Notes under the pieces: generated by a model | Told to the model about the DNA's origin: nothing | Databases searched by the model: none | What the model saw: the letters and a program-made list of their open reading frames with translations, nothing else | Made by a program: the position numbers and the translations under genes | Assembly: GCF_900100495.1 (NCBI RefSeq) | Contig: NZ_FNCT01000006.1 | Span: forward strand, 124,001-188,000 | Length of the DNA stretch: 64,000 nt | Source: Pseudomonas benzenivorans | Lineage (GTDB): Bacteria > Pseudomonadota > Gammaproteobacteria > Pseudomonadales > Pseudomonadaceae | Reading direction: 5' to 3' | In this document: positions 17,322-26,231 of the stretch, in pieces | How positions within the stretch are numbered: position 1 is the stretch's first letter | Layout of the letters: each line of letters starts with the position of its first letter

Positions 17322-19643
17322 ATGGATATATCGCTCACCCAACGCCTGTCGTTCAAACAGGCCGGTTTGACCGTACTGGTGGCGTTTATCCTCGGCACTG
17401 CGCTCAGCTTGATTCAAGTGGGCATCGATTATGCCAGCGAAGACGCCTCCATCAACCGCGAGATTCGCGCCCTGATGGAGATCAGCCACAACCCGGCCGC
17501 ACGTATCGCCTACAACATCGATGCCGAACTGGCTCAGGAACTGGTGCTGGGGTTGCTGCGCTCGCCGGCGGTGATCAGCGCGCAGATCATCGACAACGGC
17601 AACATGACCCTGGCCAGCGTCAAGCGCCCGCCCAGCGCCAGCCGCTACCGGGTGTTCAGCGACTTTCTGTTCGGCGAGCGGCGCCAGTTCGAAACGCCGC
17701 TGTTCGTCAGCCACGCCCCCGAGGAAGCCCTCGGCCTGCTGCGCCTGGAGGTCGATACCTACGCGTTCGGCAGCCACTTCCTGCGCCGTGCCCTGCTCAC
17801 CCTGCTGACCGGCTTCGCCCGCAGCCTGCTGCTCTCGCTGATCCTCCTGGTGCTGTTCTACTTCATGCTGACCAAGCCGCTGACCCAGGTGATTCGCGCC
17901 CTCAGCGCACGCGACCTGCATGCCCCGGACCGCAGCAGACTGCCCTGCCCGCATGGCCATGAGCGCGACGAGATCGGCATCCTGGTCGATGTCACCAACC
18001 AGCAACTGTCCAGCATCGCTACGGAAATCGAGCAACGCCGCGAAGCGGAAGACCGCCTGACCCAATACCTGGGCGAGCTGGAGAACATCGTCTCGGCCCG
18101 CACCACCGAGCTCAAGGCGGCCAACGCCAGGCTGGTCGAGTCCAACCGGGCGCTGGAGCAGGCACGGCGCACCGCCCTGGACATGGCCCAGGCACGCTCG
18201 GCGTTTCTCGCCAGCATGAGCCACGAAATCCGCACTCCGCTCAACGGCCTGCTCGGCATGCTCGCGCTGTCGCTCGACGGCCCGCTGAGCAAGGAGCAAC
18301 GCCAGCAACTGTCGATTGCCCACGATTCCGGCAAGGTGCTGGTCGAGCTGCTCAACGACATCCTCGACCTGTCGAAATTCGAGGCCGGCCAGTTGCAGCT
18401 GGAGAGCATCCCCTTCGACCTCGGCGTGCTGGTCGAGGAGACCGCCAGCCTGCTCTCGCAGAACGCGGCACCGAGCGTCGAGCTGACCTGCCTGATCGAC
18501 CCGCAGTTGCCCAGTGAGCTTCTCGGCGACCCGACCCGGGTGCGCCAGATCGTCAGCAACCTGTTGTCCAACGCCCTGAAATTCACCCGCTTCGGCCGTG
18601 TCGACATCCGCGTCGGCGCCAGCCCATCGGGGGTGCGGATCGTCGTGCGCGATACCGGCATCGGCATCGCCAAGGACGCCCAGACCCGCATCTTCCAGCC
18701 CTTCGCCCAAGCCGGCCTCGGTATCACCCGCCAGTTCGGCGGCACCGGCCTCGGCCTGGCCCTGGCGCGCCGGCTCTGCGAAGCCATGCACGGCCAGCTC
18801 AGCCTGACCTCCGAGGAGGGTTTCGGCAGCCAGTTCTGCGCCGAATTGCCGCTGCCCAGCCACACTCCGGCGCCCCCGCTGCCGACCTTGGCCGGTCGAG
18901 TGCTGGCGCTCTGCCCCGCCAACTCCGGCTTGAACGAACTGCTCGGCGGCCTGCTGCCCAGCTGGGGGCTGGACTATCGACGCCTGGACAGCGACGCCAG
19001 CCTGGCCGACGTCGAGGCCGACCTGCTGATCAGCGATTGCCCGGAATGCCTGCTGGGCCTGCCCCCGAGCTGCCAGACGCCGATCCTGCTGGTCACCGCC
19101 TATGGCAACTTCCTGCCTGAGGAACAGGCGCGCGCCCTGGCGCCGCTCGAACAGATCGCCCGCCCGCTGTCGCGTCAGGCCCTGCTCCAGGCGCTACGCC
19201 ATAGCCTCGTGCAACCGGCGGAATTCACCGCGCCGCCGCGCCGGGCCGAACCCCAGGCCAAGCGGCACGCCAGGGTGCTGCTGGTCGAGGACAATCCGGT
19301 TAACCAATTGGTGGCCAAAGGCATGCTGGGCAAGCTCGGCTGCGAGGTGTTGCTGGCCAACCACGGCGCCGAGGCCCTGAGCCAGCTCGAGCAGCACGGC
19401 GTCGACCTGGTGCTGATGGACTGCAACATGCCGATCATGGATGGCTATGAGGCCAGCCGGCGCATACGCCAGAGCGGGCGCAACCCGACGCTGCCGATCA
19501 TCGCCTTGACTGCCAACGCCCTGCCCGAGGAGCGCGACCGCTGCCGGGCGGCCGGGATGAACGATTACCTGGCCAAACCCTTTCGCCGCGAGGAACTCGC
19601 CGCCCTGCTCGACCAATGGCTACCGGCTAACGCGGCGTCGTGA
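17322..19643 (+). CDS. sagS: Hybrid sensor histidine kinase, SagS-like
   Basis: A 773-residue membrane hybrid kinase. TM1 is at about residues 14-36, a periplasmic sensor at about 37-165 and TM2 near 168-188, then a linker and coiled coil (about 195-290). The HisKA domain has phospho-acceptor His301 (ASMSHEIRTPLNGLLGM) and the HATPase has NLLSNALKFT, DTGIGI and GGTGLGLALA. The C-terminal receiver has phospho-acceptor Asp700 (LVLMDCNMPIMDGYEA). Between kinase and receiver, about residues 525-630 resemble a degenerate receiver. Position and architecture match SagS (PA2824), which controls the motile-to-sessile switch through HptB and BfiSR. It overlaps the 3' end of the convergent ospR by 17 nt. 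Confidence 0.88.
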   Translation: MDISLTQRLSFKQAGLTVLVAFILGTALSLIQVGIDYASEDASINREIRALMEISHNPAARIAYNIDAELAQELVLGLLRSPAVISAQIIDNGNMTLASVKRPPSASRYRVFSDFLFGERRQFETPLFVSHAPEEALGLLRLEVDTYAFGSHFLRRALLTLLTGFARSLLLSLILLVLFYFMLTKPLTQVIRALSARDLHAPDRSRLPCPHGHERDEIGILVDVTNQQLSSIATEIEQRREAEDRLTQYLGELENIVSARTTELKAANARLVESNRALEQARRTALDMAQARSAFLASMSHEIRTPLNGLLGMLALSLDGPLSKEQRQQLSIAHDSGKVLVELLNDILDLSKFEAGQLQLESIPFDLGVLVEETASLLSQNAAPSVELTCLIDPQLPSELLGDPTRVRQIVSNLLSNALKFTRFGRVDIRVGASPSGVRIVVRDTGIGIAKDAQTRIFQPFAQAGLGITRQFGGTGLGLALARRLCEAMHGQLSLTSEEGFGSQFCAELPLPSHTPAPPLPTLAGRVLALCPANSGLNELLGGLLPSWGLDYRRLDSDASLADVEADLLISDCPECLLGLPPSCQTPILLVTAYGNFLPEEQARALAPLEQIARPLSRQALLQALRHSLVQPAEFTAPPRRAEPQAKRHARVLLVEDNPVNQLVAKGMLGKLGCEVLLANHGAEALSQLEQHGVDLVLMDCNMPIMDGYEASRRIRQSGRNPTLPIIALTANALPEERDRCRAAGMNDYLAKPFRREELAALLDQWLPANAAS

Positions 19644-20097
19644 AGCGCTCGAGCAGGCGACCGACGTGGCTGCGCAGTTCGGCCAGCTCGTCCAGGTCGA
19701 CACCCTGCTCGCAGAGCAGTTGCTGCTTCAGCGGCACCACCCGCTCGCGCAGCGCGCTGCCGGCCGCGGTCAGCGCCAGGTGCACCTCGCGCTCGTCCGT
19801 CGCCGAGCGCCGACGCACCAGCAGGCCAAGCTGTTCCAGACGCTTGAGCAGCGGCGTCAGGGTCCCGGAGTCGAGCAGCAGGCGCTCACCCAGGGCCTTG
19901 ACCGTTGGCTGCGCCGGCGCCACCGCCTGCCATTCCCACAGCACCAGCATCGCCAGGTACTGCGGGTAGGTCAGGTGCAACTGCTCGAGCATCGGCTTGT
20001 AGGCGCGAATCACCGCCCGCGACGCCGCGTACAGCTTGAAGCACAGCTGGTTGTCCAGCCGCAAGGCGTCTTCCGCTCCGAATGGCACTGGCTTCAT
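19627..20097 (-). CDS. ospR: MarR-family peroxide sensor, OspR-like
   Basis: A 156-residue winged-helix repressor of the OhrR/OspR group. The reactive Cys19 lies in DNQLCFKLYAASRAVIRAY, the conserved peroxide-sensing position, and a second Cys occurs in LKQQLLCEQG. The wing motif RRRSATDEREVHLALTAAG is typical. It is co-transcribed with the glutathione peroxidase (ATGA overlap) and presumably represses it through the palindrome at 20623. In P. aeruginosa OspR governs PA2826 and oxidative-stress responses. The true start is the ATG at 20097; the frame stays open through the peroxidase gene but that part is out of frame with it. Confidence 0.9.
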   Translation of the reverse strand: MKPVPFGAEDALRLDNQLCFKLYAASRAVIRAYKPMLEQLHLTYPQYLAMLVLWEWQAVAPAQPTVKALGERLLLDSGTLTPLLKRLEQLGLLVRRRSATDEREVHLALTAAGSALRERVVPLKQQLLCEQGVDLDELAELRSHVGRLLERFTTPR

Positions 20098-20579
20098 TTG
20101 AGCAGGGCTTCGATCTCGGTCGTCAGGTCTTCCGGCTTGGTGGTCGGGGCGAAACGCTTGATCACCTTGCCATCGGCGCTGAGCAGGAACTTGGTGAAGT
20201 TCCACTTCACGCCCTGGCTGCCGAGCAGGCCCGGCGCGCGCTTCTTCAACTGCACATAGAGCGGATGGGCGGCGGCGCCATTGACGTCGATCTTCTTGAA
20301 CAGCGGAAAACTCACCCCGAAGTTCAGTTCGCAGAACTCGGATATCGCCCCCTCGTTGCCCGGCTCCTGCTTGCCGAACTGGTTGCAGGGGAAGCCCAGC
20401 ACCACCAGCCCCTTGTCCTTGTACTGCTGCCAGAGGCTTTCCAGGCCCTGGTACTGCGGGGTGAAACCACACTTGCTGGCGGTGTTGACCACCAGCACGG
20501 CCTTGCCGCCGAAATCGGCCAGGGTTTTCTGCTCGCCTTTGATGGTGGTGACGGGGATATCGAACAGTTCGTTGCTCAT
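20094..20579 (-). CDS. Glutathione peroxidase (BtuE/Gpx type)
   Basis: A 161-residue thiol peroxidase of the glutathione peroxidase family. The peroxidatic Cys37 is in NTASKCGFTPQYQGLE, the Gln site in GFPCNQFGKQEPG, and the Trp/Asn site in VKWNFTKFL, giving the complete catalytic set with Cys rather than selenocysteine. It reduces hydroperoxides using thioredoxin or glutathione. It is first in an operon with ospR and sits directly behind a promoter overlapped by a perfect palindrome. There is no signal peptide. Confidence 0.92.
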   Translation of the reverse strand: MSNELFDIPVTTIKGEQKTLADFGGKAVLVVNTASKCGFTPQYQGLESLWQQYKDKGLVVLGFPCNQFGKQEPGNEGAISEFCELNFGVSFPLFKKIDVNGAAAHPLYVQLKKRAPGLLGSQGVKWNFTKFLLSADGKVIKRFAPTTKPEDLTTEIEALLK

Positions 20580-20612
20580 GGGGGCGCCTTCGATTGGGTG
20601 AAAGTGGCAATT

Positions 20613-20641
20613 ACCATAGCGAGCAATTAAATTGCATGCAA
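20613..20641 (-). promoter_or_regulatory. Promoter of the gpx-ospR operon
   Basis: On the minus strand: -35 TTGCAT (20636-20641), a 17-nt spacer, and -10 TATGGT (20613-20618), 33 nt before the peroxidase ATG. The -35 lies inside the palindrome at 20623-20650, so a bound repressor would occlude RNA polymerase. Confidence 0.7.
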
Positions 20642-20650
20642 TTTAATTGC
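20623..20650. promoter_or_regulatory. Probable OspR operator (perfect palindrome)
   Basis: A 28-nt perfect palindrome with half-site GCAATTAAATTGCA. AT-rich TTGCA/CAATT-containing palindromes are the usual targets of OhrR/OspR-type MarR regulators. Its place over the -35 of the gpx-ospR promoter supports autoregulation. Confidence 0.8.
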
Positions 20651-20759
20651 CGAAAAATAAGGCCCGTTGATATGCCGGCCACAACAGGACCCTCGGTGCC
20701 TCCCCTGCGCAAGGAGCCGGATGGAGCCCCAGCCCGCACGTTGGCCCACGGCAACCCGA

Positions 20760-21653
20760 CTAATCCGTCCGGTCGAGCTGACTGCCCAGGTAATCGAGAA
20801 AGCAGGCGATGCGCGAAGCCAGCGCGGTGTTGCGGTAGTAGACCGCGTGGATCGGCTGGCGCACCTCTACGGTAGCGCCCTGCAGCACTTGCAGCAGATC
20901 GCCGCGGGCGCGGTCGGCCTGGGTCATGAAGTCCGCCAGGCAGACGATCCCGGCTCCGGCCAGCGCCAGTTGGCGCAGGGTTTCGCCGCTGGAAGCGGAC
21001 AGGCTCGGGCTGATCGCCAGGGCATCGCCGAGCGGATGGCGCAGCGGCCATTGGTTGAGGCTGTCCGGCTGGGTGAAGCCGAGCAGGCTGTGGCTCGCCA
21101 GATCGTCCACCGTCTCGGGCCTGCCATGGTTCTTCAGGTAGGCCGGGCTGGCGAGCACGCGCAGGCGATTGCTGCCCAGCGGCCGCGCGTGCAGGGTCGA
21201 GTCGCGCAGCGCGCCGATCCGGATGGCGACATCGGTGCGCTGCTCGAGCAGGTCGATGATCTGGTCGCTGCTGTGCAGCTCCAGCTGGATCTGCGGGTAG
21301 CGCTCGCGGAAACCACTGACCAGCGGCACCACCACGTGCAGCATGAAAGGCGCGGCGGCATTGACCCGCAAACGGCCGGCGGGCTTCTGCCGGCGGACCT
21401 TCATCTGCTCCTCGGCCTCCTCGACCGCCTCGAGGATCTTGCGCGCCTGGGCGAGGAAGGCCTGGCCCTCCTCGGTCAGCTCCAGACGGCGGGTGGTGCG
21501 GCGCAGCAGGGTGACCTCGAGCTTGTCTTCCAGCCGGCTGAGGGCGCGGCTGATGCCGGAGGCGGTCTGCCCCAGCTGTTCGGCGGCGGCGCTGATCGAG
21601 CCGCTGTCGACCACGCTAACAAAGGCTTGCAACTCATCGAGGGTCGTCTTCAT
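20760..21653 (-). CDS. LysR-family transcriptional regulator
   Basis: A 297-residue LysR protein. The N-terminal winged helix-turn-helix (residues 4-62) contains SISAAAEQLGQTASGISRAL, and a periplasmic-binding-like effector domain occupies about 90-290. It is divergent from an MFS exporter and an aldo-keto reductase, which it probably controls; E. coli yafC-dkgB is a comparable LysR/reductase neighbourhood. A dyad in the 101-nt intergenic region is a candidate binding site. The effector is unknown. Confidence 0.88.
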   Translation of the reverse strand: MKTTLDELQAFVSVVDSGSISAAAEQLGQTASGISRALSRLEDKLEVTLLRRTTRRLELTEEGQAFLAQARKILEAVEEAEEQMKVRRQKPAGRLRVNAAAPFMLHVVVPLVSGFRERYPQIQLELHSSDQIIDLLEQRTDVAIRIGALRDSTLHARPLGSNRLRVLASPAYLKNHGRPETVDDLASHSLLGFTQPDSLNQWPLRHPLGDALAISPSLSASSGETLRQLALAGAGIVCLADFMTQADRARGDLLQVLQGATVEVRQPIHAVYYRNTALASRIACFLDYLGSQLDRTD

Positions 21654-21661
21654 TCGTGCAT

Positions 21662-21679
21662 ATTAGTCAAATATCTAAT
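21662..21679. promoter_or_regulatory. Candidate LysR-type binding site
   Basis: An interrupted dyad ATTAG-N8-CTAAT in the region between the divergent LysR and MFS genes. It contains the T-N11-A layout typical of LysR boxes. Support is by pattern and position only. Confidence 0.5.
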
Positions 21680-21754
21680 GCTGAAAACCCTATTTTTCCG
21701 CATGAGTGATCCGGTGAGACTGCCCGCCATCCAGCCCTCAACGGAGTTTCCATT

Positions 21755-22963
21755 ATGCCCATCGCCCTCCTGGCGCTCACATTGAGCGCTTTCGCCATCG
21801 GCACCACCGAGTTCGTCATCGTTGGTCTGCTGCCCACCATCGCCGCCGACCTTGGTGTCAGCCTGCCCTCCGCCGGCCTGCTGGTCAGCCTCTACGCCCT
21901 CGGCGTGGCGATTGGCGCGCCGCTGTTGACCGCGCTGACCGGCAAGCTGCCGCGCAAGGCCCTGCTGCTCGGACTGATGGTGCTGTTCACCGCCGGCAAC
22001 CTGCTGGCCTGGCAGGCGCCCGGTTATGAATCGCTGGTCGTCGCGCGCATCGTCACCGGCCTGGCCCACGGGGTGTTCTTCTCCATCGGCTCGACCATCG
22101 CCACCAGCCTGGTGTCCAAGGAAAAAGCCGCCAGCGCCATCGCCATCATGTTCACCGGGCTGACCGTGGCGCTGGTCACCGGCGTGCCGCTGGGCACCTT
22201 CATCGGCCAGCATTTCGGCTGGCGCGAGACCTTCCTCGCGGTCTCCGCACTGGGGCTGATCGCCTTTATCGGCAGCCTGATCTACGTGCCGAAGAACATC
22301 CAGCACAACAAGCCGGCGTCGCTGCTGCAACAACTGCAGGTGCTCAAGCAGCCGCGCCTGCTGCTGGTCTATGCGATGACCGCGATCGGCTATGGCGGCT
22401 CGTTCATCGCCTTCACCTTCCTCGCGCCGATCCTCCAGGATATCTCCGGTTTCAGCGCAGGCTCGGTCAGCCTGGTGCTGTTGGTGTACGGCGTATCCGT
22501 GGCGGTGGGCAATATCTGGGGCGGCAAGCTGGCGGATAAACACGGCCCGATCAGCGCCCTGAAGATCATCTTCCTGCTGCTCGCCGCCGTCCTGCTCAGC
22601 CTCACCTTCACCGCTAGTAGCCCCTGGCTGGCGCTGGCCACGGTGCTGCTGTGGGGCGCGGTGGCCTTCGGCAACGTGCCGGGTCTGCAGGTGTATGTGG
22701 TGCGCCAGGCCGAACACCACACGCCGCACGCCGTGGATGTGGCCTCGGGCCTGAACATCGCCGCCTTCAACCTCGGCATCGCCGGCGGCGCCTGGGGCGG
22801 CGGGCTGATCGTCGCGCAGCTCGGCCTGATCCACACCGCCTGGATCGGCGCGCTGGTGGTGTTGCTGGCGCTGGCGTTGACCGTCTGGAGCGGCCGCCTG
22901 GATCGCCGCAACCCGCTGGCGGCGCCCGCCAGTGCTGGCGCCACGTTCGTCGCCGGGCACTGA
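21755..22963 (+). CDS. MFS drug/solute exporter (DHA1 family, YdhP-like)
   Basis: A 402-residue, 12-helix major facilitator. The N-terminal motif [20 protein letters not shown] with an acidic residue in TM1 is typical of the DHA1 YdhP/AraJ branch, and motif [19 protein letters not shown] follows near residue 105. It likely exports small molecules by proton antiport. It is the first gene of a two-gene unit with the aldo-keto reductase 26 nt downstream, under the divergent LysR regulator. Substrate unknown. Confidence 0.87.
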   Translation: MPIALLALTLSAFAIGTTEFVIVGLLPTIAADLGVSLPSAGLLVSLYALGVAIGAPLLTALTGKLPRKALLLGLMVLFTAGNLLAWQAPGYESLVVARIVTGLAHGVFFSIGSTIATSLVSKEKAASAIAIMFTGLTVALVTGVPLGTFIGQHFGWRETFLAVSALGLIAFIGSLIYVPKNIQHNKPASLLQQLQVLKQPRLLLVYAMTAIGYGGSFIAFTFLAPILQDISGFSAGSVSLVLLVYGVSVAVGNIWGGKLADKHGPISALKIIFLLLAAVLLSLTFTASSPWLALATVLLWGAVAFGNVPGLQVYVVRQAEHHTPHAVDVASGLNIAAFNLGIAGGAWGGGLIVAQLGLIHTAWIGALVVLLALALTVWSGRLDRRNPLAAPASAGATFVAGH

Positions 22964-22989
22964 TCGCTCATCACCCAAGGAGTATTGCC

Positions 22990-23793
22990 ATGCACCCTAT
23001 TCCCGCGCTTGGCCTCGGCACCTTCCGCCTCAAGGAGCAGCAGGTCATCGACTCGCTGCGCAGCGGCCTGGAGCTCGGCTACCGGCATATCGACACCGCG
23101 CAGATCTACGGCAACGAGGCCCAGGTCGGCCAGGCCATCGCCGCCAGTGGCGTGGCCCGCGACGAGCTGTTCGTCACGACCAAGATCTGGACCGAGAACC
23201 TGGCCGCCGACCGGTTGCTTCCCAGCCTCGAGGACAGCCTCGCCAAGCTGCGCCTGGCGCAGCTGGACCTGACCCTGATCCACTGGCCGTCGCCGCAGGA
23301 TGCCATCGCCGTGAGCGACTACCTGACGACCCTGCTGGAGGCCAAGCGCCAAGGCCTGACCCGGCAGATCGGCGTGTCCAACTTCACCATCGGCCATCTG
23401 CGGCAGGCCATCGATGCGGTGGGCGCGGAGCAGATCGCCACCAACCAGGTGGAGATCCATCCCTTCCTGCAGAACCGCAAGCTGGTGGATTTCGCCCGCC
23501 GGCACGGCATCCACCTGACCGCCTACATGCCGCTGGCCTACGGCAAGGTCATGGACGAGCCGGTGATCCGGCGCATCGCCAGCGCCCACCGCGCCACGCC
23601 GGCGCAGGTGGCACTGGCCTGGTTGCTACACCAGGGCTTCGCGGTGATCCCGTCGTCGACCCAGCGCGCCAACCTGGCCAGCAACCGGCAAGCCCTGGGG
23701 CTGCGCCTGAACGCTGCGGACCTGGCGGCCATCGCCGCGCTGGACAGCGGCGAGCGCCTCGCCAACCCGGACTTCGCCCCGCACTGGGATTGA
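22990..23793 (+). CDS. dkgB: Aldo-keto reductase, DkgB-like
   Basis: A 267-residue AKR with an (alpha/beta)8 barrel. The catalytic tetrad regions are visible: [14 protein letters not shown] (Asp, Tyr), [11 protein letters not shown] (Lys) and LTLIHWPSP (His). The C-terminal NADPH-binding [14 protein letters not shown] is present. It matches 2,5-diketo-D-gluconate reductase B / methylglyoxal reductase DkgB in length. The ATG at 22990 has AAGGAG upstream; the frame is open far upstream within the MFS gene, which is a shadow. Confidence 0.88.
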   Translation: MHPIPALGLGTFRLKEQQVIDSLRSGLELGYRHIDTAQIYGNEAQVGQAIAASGVARDELFVTTKIWTENLAADRLLPSLEDSLAKLRLAQLDLTLIHWPSPQDAIAVSDYLTTLLEAKRQGLTRQIGVSNFTIGHLRQAIDAVGAEQIATNQVEIHPFLQNRKLVDFARRHGIHLTAYMPLAYGKVMDEPVIRRIASAHRATPAQVALAWLLHQGFAVIPSSTQRANLASNRQALGLRLNAADLAAIAALDSGERLANPDFAPHWD

Positions 23794-23826
23794 GGCAAGC
23801 CGGCGTCGGGGGCGGCAAGCCGGTCG

Positions 23827-24450
23827 TCAACCTTGCACGGGACCTGCCTGGCCATCGGCTGCCAGCACGCCACGCCGGCGCAGCATCTGCAGCAGCAACT
23901 CGATACTCTCCTCGATGCCGCAACGGCCGCTGTCGATCACCAGCTCGGCCCGCTGCGGCGCCTCGTAGGGCGCGGAGATGCCGGTGAAATCGGCTATTTC
24001 GCCGGCCCGCGCCCGCGCGTACAGCCCCTTGGCATCGCGCGCCTCGCAGACCTGCAGGCTGGCGCAGCACCAGACTTCGAAGAACGCCACGCCGACCCGT
24101 TCGCGCCAGTAGCCGCGGGATTCGGCCAGCGGCGCGATCAGCGCGGCAATCACCAGCGCGCCGGAATCGGCCAGCAGCCGCGCCGCCTCGGCGCTGCGCC
24201 GCAGATTCTCCCGGCGATCCTGCGGGCTGAAGCCCAGGTCCGCATTCAGGCCGCCGCGCAGTTCGTCGCCATCCAGCACATAGCTGTGCAGGCCCAGGTC
24301 AAACAGCCGGCGCGCCAGCCCGTGGGCCAGGGTGCTCTTGCCGGCACCGGAGAGGCCGGTGAGCAGCAGCACGGCGGCGCCGTGGCCGTTGCGCCGCTCG
24401 CGTTGGCCGCGGCTGATGGTCGCGGGTGCCGGCGGGTTGTGTTTATCCAT
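23827..24450 (-). CDS. cysC: Stand-alone adenylylsulfate (APS) kinase
   Basis: A 207-residue APS kinase that makes PAPS from APS and ATP. Walker A is TGLSGAGKSTLAHGL near residue 33, DGDELRGGLNADLGFSPQD follows, then RRENLRRSAEAARLL, IAPLAESR and the C-terminal DFTGISAPYEAP. Pseudomonads usually carry CysC as the C-terminal part of CysNC for assimilation. A separate copy is often linked to sulfotransferases. Two sulfotransferase genes lie in this window (27205 and 43930), so it may supply their PAPS. The start is the ATG at 24450 (MDKHNPPAP). Confidence 0.88.
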   Translation of the reverse strand: MDKHNPPAPATISRGQRERRNGHGAAVLLLTGLSGAGKSTLAHGLARRLFDLGLHSYVLDGDELRGGLNADLGFSPQDRRENLRRSAEAARLLADSGALVIAALIAPLAESRGYWRERVGVAFFEVWCCASLQVCEARDAKGLYARARAGEIADFTGISAPYEAPQRAELVIDSGRCGIEESIELLLQMLRRRGVLAADGQAGPVQG

Positions 24451-24514
24451 CCGAGGCTCTCCATGGCTGAGCGGACGCGCTCTTGTAGCAGGCCTGGCCG
24501 CGTCAGGCCAGCGC

Positions 24515-24946
24515 TCAGCCGCACGCCCCGTACTTGTCGGCACAGCAATCGCGGCTGTCCAAGGCCTCCAGCAGGCGGCAATGCTCGGCCTGCTCGCTGT
24601 CGCAGCCGGCCAGCTTGCCCAGTTCGGCCTTCATCCTCAGCAGGTCTTGAATCCGCGTCTCGATGGCGCTCAGGTGCTCCTGCACCAAGCGGTCGGCCAC
24701 CGCACAGGGGCTGTGCGGCTGGTTGGCCAGCTCGAGCAGCGCCTTGATTTCCTCCAGACTGAAACCCAGCTCACGGCCGCGCCGGACAAAGCGCAGCCGG
24801 CGCACGTCGAGCGCCTCATAGTGGCGATAGCCCGACGCGCTACGCTTGGGGGCCGGCAGCAAGCCGCTGCGCTCGTAGAAACGGATGGTCTCCAGGTTGA
24901 CCCCGCTCTCGCGACTCAGCGCGCCGATGGTAAAGGCCTTGGCCAT
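24515..24946 (-). CDS. MerR-family metal-responsive regulator
   Basis: A 143-residue MerR protein. The N-terminal winged helix has FTIGALSRESGVNLETIRFYERSGLLP, followed by the long dimerisation helix. Metal-ligand candidates are the Cys in HSPCAV at the start of that helix and a Cys-rich tail (AGCDSEQAEHC, RDCCADKYGACG), which resembles Cd/Pb/Zn/Co sensors. It is divergent from a CDF transporter whose promoter has the long spacer of MerR-activated genes. The metal cannot be assigned from sequence. Confidence 0.87.
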   Translation of the reverse strand: MAKAFTIGALSRESGVNLETIRFYERSGLLPAPKRSASGYRHYEALDVRRLRFVRRGRELGFSLEEIKALLELANQPHSPCAVADRLVQEHLSAIETRIQDLLRMKAELGKLAGCDSEQAEHCRLLEALDSRDCCADKYGACG

Positions 24947-24949
24947 GGC

Positions 24950-24980
24950 TTGACTCCGTAGCGACTACAGGGTTTAGCGT
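24950..24980 (+). promoter_or_regulatory. MerR-type promoter/operator of the CDF transporter
   Basis: -35 TTGACT (24950-24955), a 19-nt spacer and -10 TAGCGT (24975-24980). The spacer contains an imperfect dyad (CTCCGTAG and CTACAGGG). A 19-nt spacer is the classical MerR layout that needs the metal-bound regulator to untwist the DNA. Confidence 0.75.
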
Positions 24981-25008
24981 ACAACGCACACCCCCAAGGA
25001 GGAAGCCC

Positions 25009-25641
25009 ATGGCCGGCAATTGCTGCAATCCCCCATCCACCGCTCGCTCGCAGCGCTATCGCACCATCCTGTGGATCGCCCTGGCGGTCAACCTGGGCAT
25101 GTTCGCCGTGGAAGTCGCCGCGGGCGCCAGGGCCGACTCGGCCTCCCTGCTGGCCGACTCGCTGGACTTCCTCGGCGACGCCGGCAACTACGGCATCGGC
25201 CTCTGGGTACTCGGCCTGGGCCTGGCGGCGCGGGCCAAGGCCGCGCTGTTCAAGGCGTTCTCCATGCTGGCATTCGCCCTCGGCGTGCTCGGCAGCGCCC
25301 TCTGGCAGGCACTCAGCGACTCGTTGCCCGATGCGCAGACCATGGGCGCCGTGGGCCTGCTGGCACTGCTCGCCAACCTCGGCGTGGCCGCCCTGCTCTA
25401 CGCCTACCGTGAGGGCGACAGCAACATGCGCAGCGTCTGGCTGTGCACACGCAACGACGCGCTGGGCAACGTCGCCGTGCTGCTCGCCGCCCTGGGGGTA
25501 TTCGGCACGGGAACCGCCTGGCCGGATCTGCTGGTAGCCAGCAGCATGGCCAGCCTGGCGTTGTCCTCGGCCTACCAGGTCATGCTGCAGGCGCGCCGGG
25601 AGCTGCTGTCGCTCAGTCCGGCCCAGGCGCGTCGGTCCTGA
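25009..25641 (+). CDS. CDF-family cation transporter
   Basis: A 210-residue inner-membrane protein with about six helices. The metal-site motifs are ADSLDFLGDAGNYG in TM2 and RNDALGNVAVLLAALG in TM5, as in CDF exporters, but the histidines usual in Zn-type relatives are replaced. The cytoplasmic C-terminal domain is missing, giving the short form of the family. The N-terminus MAGNCCNPP is Cys-rich and may capture metal. It has a strong AAGGAGG site and a MerR-type promoter, so it probably exports a toxic divalent metal. Confidence 0.82.
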   Translation: MAGNCCNPPSTARSQRYRTILWIALAVNLGMFAVEVAAGARADSASLLADSLDFLGDAGNYGIGLWVLGLGLAARAKAALFKAFSMLAFALGVLGSALWQALSDSLPDAQTMGAVGLLALLANLGVAALLYAYREGDSNMRSVWLCTRNDALGNVAVLLAALGVFGTGTAWPDLLVASSMASLALSSAYQVMLQARRELLSLSPAQARRS

Positions 25642-25711
25642 TGCGCCGGTGGCGCAACGGCAATCAGAAAGGCTATGTCGCTGCTATCTGTTGCGGCCCC
25701 AGCCCCCTGCT

Positions 25712-25774
25712 GTAGGAGCGGCTTCAGCCGCGAAATTCGCGGATAAAGCGGAACGCCGCCGCGGCCGCTCCTGC
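25712..25774. repeat. REP-type palindrome
   Basis: Arms GTAGGAGCGGCTTCAGCCGC and GCGGCCGCTCCTGC, the same family as the other REP elements of the window. It lies between the convergent CDF transporter and arfB genes. Confidence 0.75.
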
Positions 25775-25817
25775 AGAAACCGGATTGCACCTTCGACACA
25801 TCACGTGGACAGGGCCA

Positions 25818-26231
25818 TCAGAAATCCACCTTGCCCCGCCCCGCCTTGATCGCCCCACGCTTGCTCTTGCCTTCCAGGCGGCGCTTCTTCGAACCCAGGG
25901 TCGGCTTGGTCGGCCGGCGGGCCTTCTCGGTCTTGCCGGCAATGCGGATCAGCTCGACCAGCCGCGCCAGGGCGTCGGCACGGTTCTGTTCCTGGGTGCG
26001 GTACTGCTGGGCCTTGATGATGATCACGCCGTCGGCGGTGATCCGACTGTCGCGCAGGATAAGCAGGCGCTCCTTGTAGAACGCCGGCAAGGACGAGGCC
26101 TGGCTGTCGAAGCGCAGGTGCACGGCGCTGGAGACCTTGTTGACGTTCTGCCCACCCGCGCCCTGGGCGCGGATGGCGGTCAACTCGACTTCATCGTCGG
26201 GCAGATGGACGCTGTTGGAAATCTCCAGCAT
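25818..26231 (-). CDS. arfB: Alternative ribosome-rescue factor ArfB
   Basis: A 137-residue class-I release-factor-like protein. The peptidyl-tRNA hydrolysis motif GGQ is in [15 protein letters not shown] near residue 26, and the C-terminal basic tail ([18 protein letters not shown]) enters the mRNA channel of stalled ribosomes. Size and tail match ArfB/YaeJ. The start is the ATG at 26231 ([12 protein letters not shown]); 22 upstream open codons are not family-like. Confidence 0.92.
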   Translation of the reverse strand: MLEISNSVHLPDDEVELTAIRAQGAGGQNVNKVSSAVHLRFDSQASSLPAFYKERLLILRDSRITADGVIIIKAQQYRTQEQNRADALARLVELIRIAGKTEKARRPTKPTLGSKKRRLEGKSKRGAIKAGRGKVDF

